A DNA stretch of 64,000 bases from Paractinoplanes durhamensis (GTDB lineage Bacteria; Actinomycetota; Actinomycetes; Mycobacteriales; Micromonosporaceae). This document shows positions 60,223 to 64,000 of this stretch, one piece after another. Where the stretch lies: NCBI RefSeq assembly GCF_016862175.1, contig NZ_BOML01000043.1:248001-312000 (forward strand). Direction: 5' to 3'. How positions within the stretch are numbered: position 1 is the first letter of the stretch; every line of letters starts with the position of its first letter. The notes under the pieces are model-generated. The model made no database searches, was not told the DNA's origin, and saw nothing but the letters and a program-made list of their open reading frames with translations. The position numbers and the translations under genes are program-made.

Positions 60223-60792
60223 CTACCCAGGGACGGTGAGCGCCCCGGGCGGCGCCACGCGGCGGAACCAACTCCCGGCCGGCTCGGTGAACAGCAGGAT
60301 GATGGTCACCACGCTGAGCGTCAGCCCGATCATGGCCAGGCCGCTGACCATCGACGCCACGAAGTCCGAGAAGCCGACGCTGTACAGCTCTTCCAGCCGG
60401 AGCGAGAACGGGGTCGCGTCGGGGCTGCCGGCCGGACCGGCGGCGAGGAAGCCGACGCACACCAGCGGGACGAAGCCGATCGGCGAGGCGAGTGCGGCCA
60501 CCGAGAGGCCGCGGGCCAGGCCGCTGCCGCGACGCACGCGAGGGGCCAGCACGGCGAGCCAGCCGGCGACGAGGACGGCCGGGATGGCGGTGGTCAGCGT
60601 GCTGTTCACGTTCCAGCTGCGCTGCTGGGCGACCTCGGCCGGGTCGGTGCCGGCGACGCTGCGGGCGGCCTCGTCGATCAGGCCGTCCATGTGGAAGGCG
60701 TCGGCGATCATCAGGCCGGCGCAGAGCAGCAGCGCGGCGGCGATGCCGAGTTGAAATCCGAAGGCGACGTTTACCTGGCTCGGTCGCGACAC
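60223..60792 (-). CDS. Hypothetical membrane protein
   Basis: A 189-residue protein with four predicted membrane helices (about 10-30, 65-85, 95-120, 145-168) and a short extracellular loop DAFHMDGLIDEAARSVAGTD. Starts at GTG 60792 with a TATAAG-like -10 sequence just upstream (about 60802), so it may have its own promoter. It forms an operon with the dienelactone hydrolase gene. No family recognised. Confidence 0.68.
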   Translation of the reverse strand: MSRPSQVNVAFGFQLGIAAALLLCAGLMIADAFHMDGLIDEAARSVAGTDPAEVAQQRSWNVNSTLTTAIPAVLVAGWLAVLAPRVRRGSGLARGLSVAALASPIGFVPLVCVGFLAAGPAGSPDATPFSLRLEELYSVGFSDFVASMVSGLAMIGLTLSVVTIILLFTEPAGSWFRRVAPPGALTVPG

Positions 60793-60818
60793 AGCCGTAC
60801 CTTATATGGCTCTGTCAA

Positions 60819-62453
60819 TCAGAGCGGCTCGCCCGCTCGCCGGCCGTCCGGGGTGTTTCCGGTGTGCCGGCCGCCGGGGGCGCCGGTGGTCAGGATCGAC
60901 AGGGTCAGCTCGGCGCCGCGGTAGGTGGGCTGCCGGCGGATCTTCGCGGTGAACCGGTCGACCAGGTCGACGGCGATCGCGTCGGCCCGGTCGTCGTTGT
61001 CCCGGACGCTCGGGAAATCCCCGTCGACCTGGTAGTCGACGACCAGGCCGGACGAGTCACGCAGCGCCTTGACCTGTGCGTACCTGATCGCGGAGAGGCT
61101 GTCGACGGCCACCGACAGGCCGGCGATCCCGGTGGCCATGAAGCGGCGGAGCGGATGGTCGCGCAGGGCCATGCCGAGACGTTCGTACGCGTATCGGTCG
61201 TGCATGTAATTGATGACGTTGAGCGCGTCCACGTAGGTCTCGGCGAGCCGGCCGAGCATCGTGTCGTAGGCGGCGAGCACGGTGTCGTAGTCGAGCACGT
61301 CCACCTCGACCGGGCTCAACGAAGAAACCACCTGGTCACCGGTCATCTCGTCGCGGCCGCCGTTGATCGCGTACAGCAAAGCCTTGGCCAGGTTGGCGCA
61401 GCCACCGGAGGGTGAAACGCCGGACGAGGAGGCAAAACAGCGGCGGGACTGCGCCAACCGGTGCGAGGTGCGGGTCACCACGCCGCCCAGCTCGGCGTCC
61501 GCGAGGTCGGGCGCCGGGGCGTCCAGGAACCGGATGATCCGCAGCTTGATCACGAAGTCGTCGAGGAGCTCCTGCGCCGCCGTCTCGTCCAGCAACCCGG
61601 CCGCGATGTCCCGCTGCAGGTAGATGTCGACGAAGGCGGAGACCGGGCCGAGCGGCAGGGTCGCGCCGTCCTGCTCCTTGGCCGCACCCAGGAACGCGAA
61701 GTACAGCCACTGGATCGCCTCGCGCGCGCCGGTGGCCGGTCCGGCGATGTCGTAGCCGTAGCGGCAGGCCATGAACCGCAGGTCCTCCAGGGCGCGGATC
61801 TGCTCGGCCAGCTCCTCGCGGCCGCGCACGACGTCCTCGAACGAGCGCCGGGAGTCGAGCGAAGTCCGCTGCGCGGTGCGTTCCTCGATCAGCCGGTCGA
61901 CGCCGTAGAGCGCGACCCGCCGGTAATCGCCGTCGACCCGGCCACGCCCGTACACCTCGGAAAGCCCGCTGAGCAGATGGGCGTCGGCGGCGGCCTTGAC
62001 GTCGGCGGGGTAAGCGTCGAAGACGCCGTCGTGATGGGTTTTCCGGTACTGGGTGAAGATCGCGCGCACGGTCGTGTCGAGGCTGTAGCCGTGCGCGGCC
62101 AGCCCGGCCTGCACCGTCCGCAGGCCGCCGGCCGGCATGATCGCGCGGCGCAGCGGCGCGGAGGTCTGCAACCCGACGATGAGCTCGTGGTCGCGGTCGA
62201 TCCAGCCGGGCGCGTGCGAGGTGATCGTCGAGGGCGTGTGCGCGTCGGCGTCGTAGATGCCGCGCTCCCGCTCGGCCACGATCATCCGCTGCAGGTGCCG
62301 CCAGATCCGGGTGGTGCGACCGGTCGCACCAGACAGGAACGCCGCATCCCCCGCGTAGGGCTCGACGTTGTCCCGGATGAAGCCGTCGACGTCGATGCGG
62401 TCCCGCCACTTCTCGCCCCGGAATCCACGCCAAGCATCCCGCGATGTGCCCAT
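60819..62453 (-). CDS. Pyruvate formate-lyase-like protein lacking both catalytic centres (probable relic)
   Basis: A 544-residue open frame clearly homologous to formate acetyltransferase (DAWRGFRGEKWRDRIDVDGFI at the start, later LLYAINGGRDE, then TGNTPDGRRAGEP). Real enzymes are about 750 residues. Here the segment between VTRTSHRL and CANLAKALLYAINGG is about 60 residues too short and lacks the Cys-Cys active site. The protein stops right after TPDGRRAGEP, so the glycyl-radical domain (RVSGYAVNF type) is missing. It cannot do the normal reaction. The frame is nevertheless open, with ATG 62453 and GGAGG upstream. Two DevR-type boxes lie before it. Confidence 0.82.
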   Translation of the reverse strand: MGTSRDAWRGFRGEKWRDRIDVDGFIRDNVEPYAGDAAFLSGATGRTTRIWRHLQRMIVAERERGIYDADAHTPSTITSHAPGWIDRDHELIVGLQTSAPLRRAIMPAGGLRTVQAGLAAHGYSLDTTVRAIFTQYRKTHHDGVFDAYPADVKAAADAHLLSGLSEVYGRGRVDGDYRRVALYGVDRLIEERTAQRTSLDSRRSFEDVVRGREELAEQIRALEDLRFMACRYGYDIAGPATGAREAIQWLYFAFLGAAKEQDGATLPLGPVSAFVDIYLQRDIAAGLLDETAAQELLDDFVIKLRIIRFLDAPAPDLADAELGGVVTRTSHRLAQSRRCFASSSGVSPSGGCANLAKALLYAINGGRDEMTGDQVVSSLSPVEVDVLDYDTVLAAYDTMLGRLAETYVDALNVINYMHDRYAYERLGMALRDHPLRRFMATGIAGLSVAVDSLSAIRYAQVKALRDSSGLVVDYQVDGDFPSVRDNDDRADAIAVDLVDRFTAKIRRQPTYRGAELTLSILTTGAPGGRHTGNTPDGRRAGEPL

Positions 62454-62503
62454 GCCGTCGCCTCCTTGCTCGCCAGCCTCGTGCGGCGCGTTGCCTGCGC
62501 CTA

Positions 62504-62538
62504 GGGCCGTTGGTCCTCTCATGTCAGGCCCTTGTCCT
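62504..62538. promoter_or_regulatory. DevR-type boxes between formate-lyase-like and GGDEF-like genes
   Basis: GGGCCGTTGGTCC (62504-62516) and AGGCCCTTGTCCT (62526-62538), 22 bp start to start, in the 125-bp divergent gap. Spacing and sequence match the DoxX boxes. Confidence 0.6.
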
Positions 62539-62578
62539 GCCGAAAGGACGGGCTCCACTGCACCCCGGGAAGGTTGGT

Positions 62579-62980
62579 ATGGACGCGGTTCTGGCGATCG
62601 AGGTGACCGGTGACGGCGATGACGACCTGGTGCGATCCGCTTTCGCCGAGCTGCTGCGCGCTCGCGAACCCGGCCTTCCGGACCTGCCGGTCCGCCTCGG
62701 CGGCGGCGAGGTGACCATCGTCCTGCGTGATCTGGTTTCGGCTTCCTCGGCGTACGACGTGGCCGGCGCGATCGCTGCCGAAGCCGGCCCGCTCGTGGTG
62801 TCCGGCCGCCTGACCGGCATGACGGCCAGCATCGGCGTGGCCGTGTCCGACACGCTCCCGGCCGAGGAGCTGACCCGCCGCGCGACCGTGGCCATGCACG
62901 AGGCCCGCCGCTACGCCCCGCAGACCAGCTGGGCGATCTGGCGCGAGTCCTTCGATCTGCACCTGGCCGACGCGGCGTAG
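62579..62980 (+). CDS. Small degenerate GGDEF-like protein
   Basis: A 133-residue protein resembling a shortened GGDEF domain: VRLGGGEVTIVL stands where RLGGDEF is expected, and TASIGVAVSDTL...ELTRRATVAMHEARR matches the C-terminal part of GGDEF domains. The N-terminal third of the domain is abbreviated and the catalytic GGDEF residues are changed, so cyclase activity is unlikely; it may be a binding or regulatory protein. GGGAAGG precedes the ATG. Divergent from the formate-lyase-like gene with shared DevR-type boxes. Confidence 0.65.
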   Translation: MDAVLAIEVTGDGDDDLVRSAFAELLRAREPGLPDLPVRLGGGEVTIVLRDLVSASSAYDVAGAIAAEAGPLVVSGRLTGMTASIGVAVSDTLPAEELTRRATVAMHEARRYAPQTSWAIWRESFDLHLADAA

Positions 62981-62999
62981 CGCCTGTCTCGCACGTCAC

Positions 63000-63011
63000 T
63001 TCAAATTTGAA
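63000..63011. promoter_or_regulatory. AT-rich palindrome upstream of NmrA-like gene
   Basis: Perfect 12-base dyad TTCAAATTTGAA in GC-rich surroundings, 69 bp upstream of the start at 63080, followed by a TAGATT hexamer that could serve as -10. Probable operator of a regulator outside the window. Confidence 0.5.
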
Positions 63012-63079
63012 ATAGATTGCCGTCTCTCCCGGTTGTGGCCCCTGCACGGTCACGAACCAGGCAACAGGGAGAGAAAGCC

Positions 63080-64000
63080 ATGAGCGAGAAGAAGATCATC
63101 GCGGTCGTCGGCGCCACCGGTGCTCAGGGTGGCGGTCTGGTCAAGGCGATCCTCGCCGACCCGGACGGCGGCTACGCGGTGCGCGCCCTCACCCGGGATA
63201 CCACCTCGCCCCGCGCGCAGGAGCTGGTCAAGCTCGGCGCCGAGGTGGTCCAGGCCGACAACTACGACCCGGAGAGCCTGACCGCGGCGTTCGCCGGCGC
63301 GTACGGCGCGTTCCTGGTCACCAACTTCTGGGCGCACATGTCCGCCGACCGGGAGCTCGAGGAGGCGACCAACCTGGCCGCCGCGGCCCGCGCGGCCGGC
63401 CTGAAGCACGTGGTCTGGTCGACCCTCGAGGACACCCGCGACCACATCCCGGCCCACGACGACCGGATGCCCACCCTGCAGGACAAGTACAAGGTGCCGC
63501 ACTTCGACGCCAAGGCCGAGGCGGACGAGCTGTTCACCGCGGCGGGCGTGCCCACCACCTTCCTGCGCACCACGTTCTACTGGGAGAACCTGGCCACCGG
63601 CTGGGGCGCGACCCGGGACGAGAACGGCGTGCTCACCCTGGCGCTGCCGATGGGGGAGAGCCGGCTGGCCGGCATCGCGGTCGACGACATCGGGCGTACG
63701 GCGTACGGCATCCTCCAGGCCGGCGCTGCCTATGTCGGCCGGACCGTGCACATCGCCGGGGAGCACCTGACCGGCGCGCAGATCGCGGCCGGGCTGAGCC
63801 GGGCCGTCGGTGAGCCGGTCGTCTACCGGCCGCTCACCCACGACGCCTACCGGGCACTCGGGTTCCCGGGTGCCGACGAGGCGGGCAACATGCTGCAGTA
63901 CTACACCGAGTTCGACGAGTACTTCACCGGCGTCCGTGACCTCGGCGAGGTGCGCCGGCTGAACCCGGAGCTGCAGACGTTCGACCAGTGGCTGGACCGC
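63080..64000 (+). CDS. NmrA-like NAD(P)-binding protein (3' end beyond window)
   Basis: At least 307 residues, with no stop before the window end. It starts MSEKKIIAVVGATGAQGGGLVKAIL, with the NmrA/HSCARG dinucleotide motif GATGAQGG. FLVTNFWAHMSADRELEEATNLA and HVVWSTLEDTRDH then follow as in NmrA-type atypical short-chain dehydrogenases, which sense the NADP(H) balance or reduce small substrates. The catalytic Tyr-x3-Lys pattern is not obvious. AGGGAGAG lies upstream of the ATG. Family length (about 300-320) suggests only a few residues are missing. Confidence 0.88.
   Translation, partial: MSEKKIIAVVGATGAQGGGLVKAILADPDGGYAVRALTRDTTSPRAQELVKLGAEVVQADNYDPESLTAAFAGAYGAFLVTNFWAHMSADRELEEATNLAAAARAAGLKHVVWSTLEDTRDHIPAHDDRMPTLQDKYKVPHFDAKAEADELFTAAGVPTTFLRTTFYWENLATGWGATRDENGVLTLALPMGESRLAGIAVDDIGRTAYGILQAGAAYVGRTVHIAGEHLTGAQIAAGLSRAVGEPVVYRPLTHDAYRALGFPGADEAGNMLQYYTEFDEYFTGVRDLGEVRRLNPELQTFDQWLDR

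Overview
The window is high-GC DNA with dense genes, GTG starts, ATGA/GTGA overlaps and Tat or lipobox secretion signals. The gene repertoire (PF04672 SAM methyltransferase, LCP protein, DevR/DevS, Acg-type nitroreductases, F420/LLM-type oxidoreductases) points to a filamentous actinomycete, most likely Micromonosporaceae and possibly Actinoplanes. The genus is an inference. I see no rRNA, tRNA, CRISPR array, prophage or insertion sequence.

Layout. 1-7.9 kb: oxidoreductases, MarR and LysR regulators, an MFS exporter and a hydroxyquinol dioxygenase/maleylacetate reductase pair. Two decayed genes (a VOC protein and a CDF metal transporter) lie at 2.2-3.3 kb. 8-13.7 kb: a single-chain sigma factor with zinc-finger, membrane and double DUF1566 parts, then a methyltransferase, an IclR regulator, a phosphotransferase and secreted proteins. 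13.7-18.3 kb: a 1448-residue membrane protein with a NACHT domain and a second KAP-like P-loop domain, followed 20 bp downstream on the same strand by a small protein with serine at every third residue. 18.4-25 kb: amidase, Tat-exported flavoprotein, lipoprotein, GH43 and SGNH hydrolases. 25-34.5 kb: exopolysaccharide cluster (initiating sugar transferase, LCP ligase, flippase, polymerase/ligase, three glycosyltransferases). 34.5-37.2 kb: repeat-rich DNA around one secreted protein. 37-44.7 kb: NylB-like serine hydrolase, OhrR-like MarR, endonuclease-type enzyme, GH53 galactanase with a LacI regulator, acetyltransferase.

44.8-55.6 kb reads as a low-oxygen module: DoxX, two Acg-type nitroreductases, a DevS-like GAF histidine kinase divergent from a DevR-like regulator, then cydABDC (cytochrome bd and its assembly exporter). 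The promoters of this module, and that of a pyruvate formate-lyase-like gene at 62.4 kb, share a GGGCC-NNN-GTCC type box, so one DevR regulon probably spans about 17 kb. 55.7-64 kb: toxin-antitoxin pair, nucleoside hydrolase, EAL-DICT protein, dienelactone hydrolase, the formate-lyase relic lacking both catalytic centres, a degenerate GGDEF protein, and an NmrA-like protein that runs off the end.

The strongest candidates for undescribed biology are the NACHT/KAP NTPase with its serine-triplet partner and the sigma/zinc-finger/DUF1566 single-chain protein. A ~42 bp intergenic repeat family also occurs at two sites 55 kb apart.
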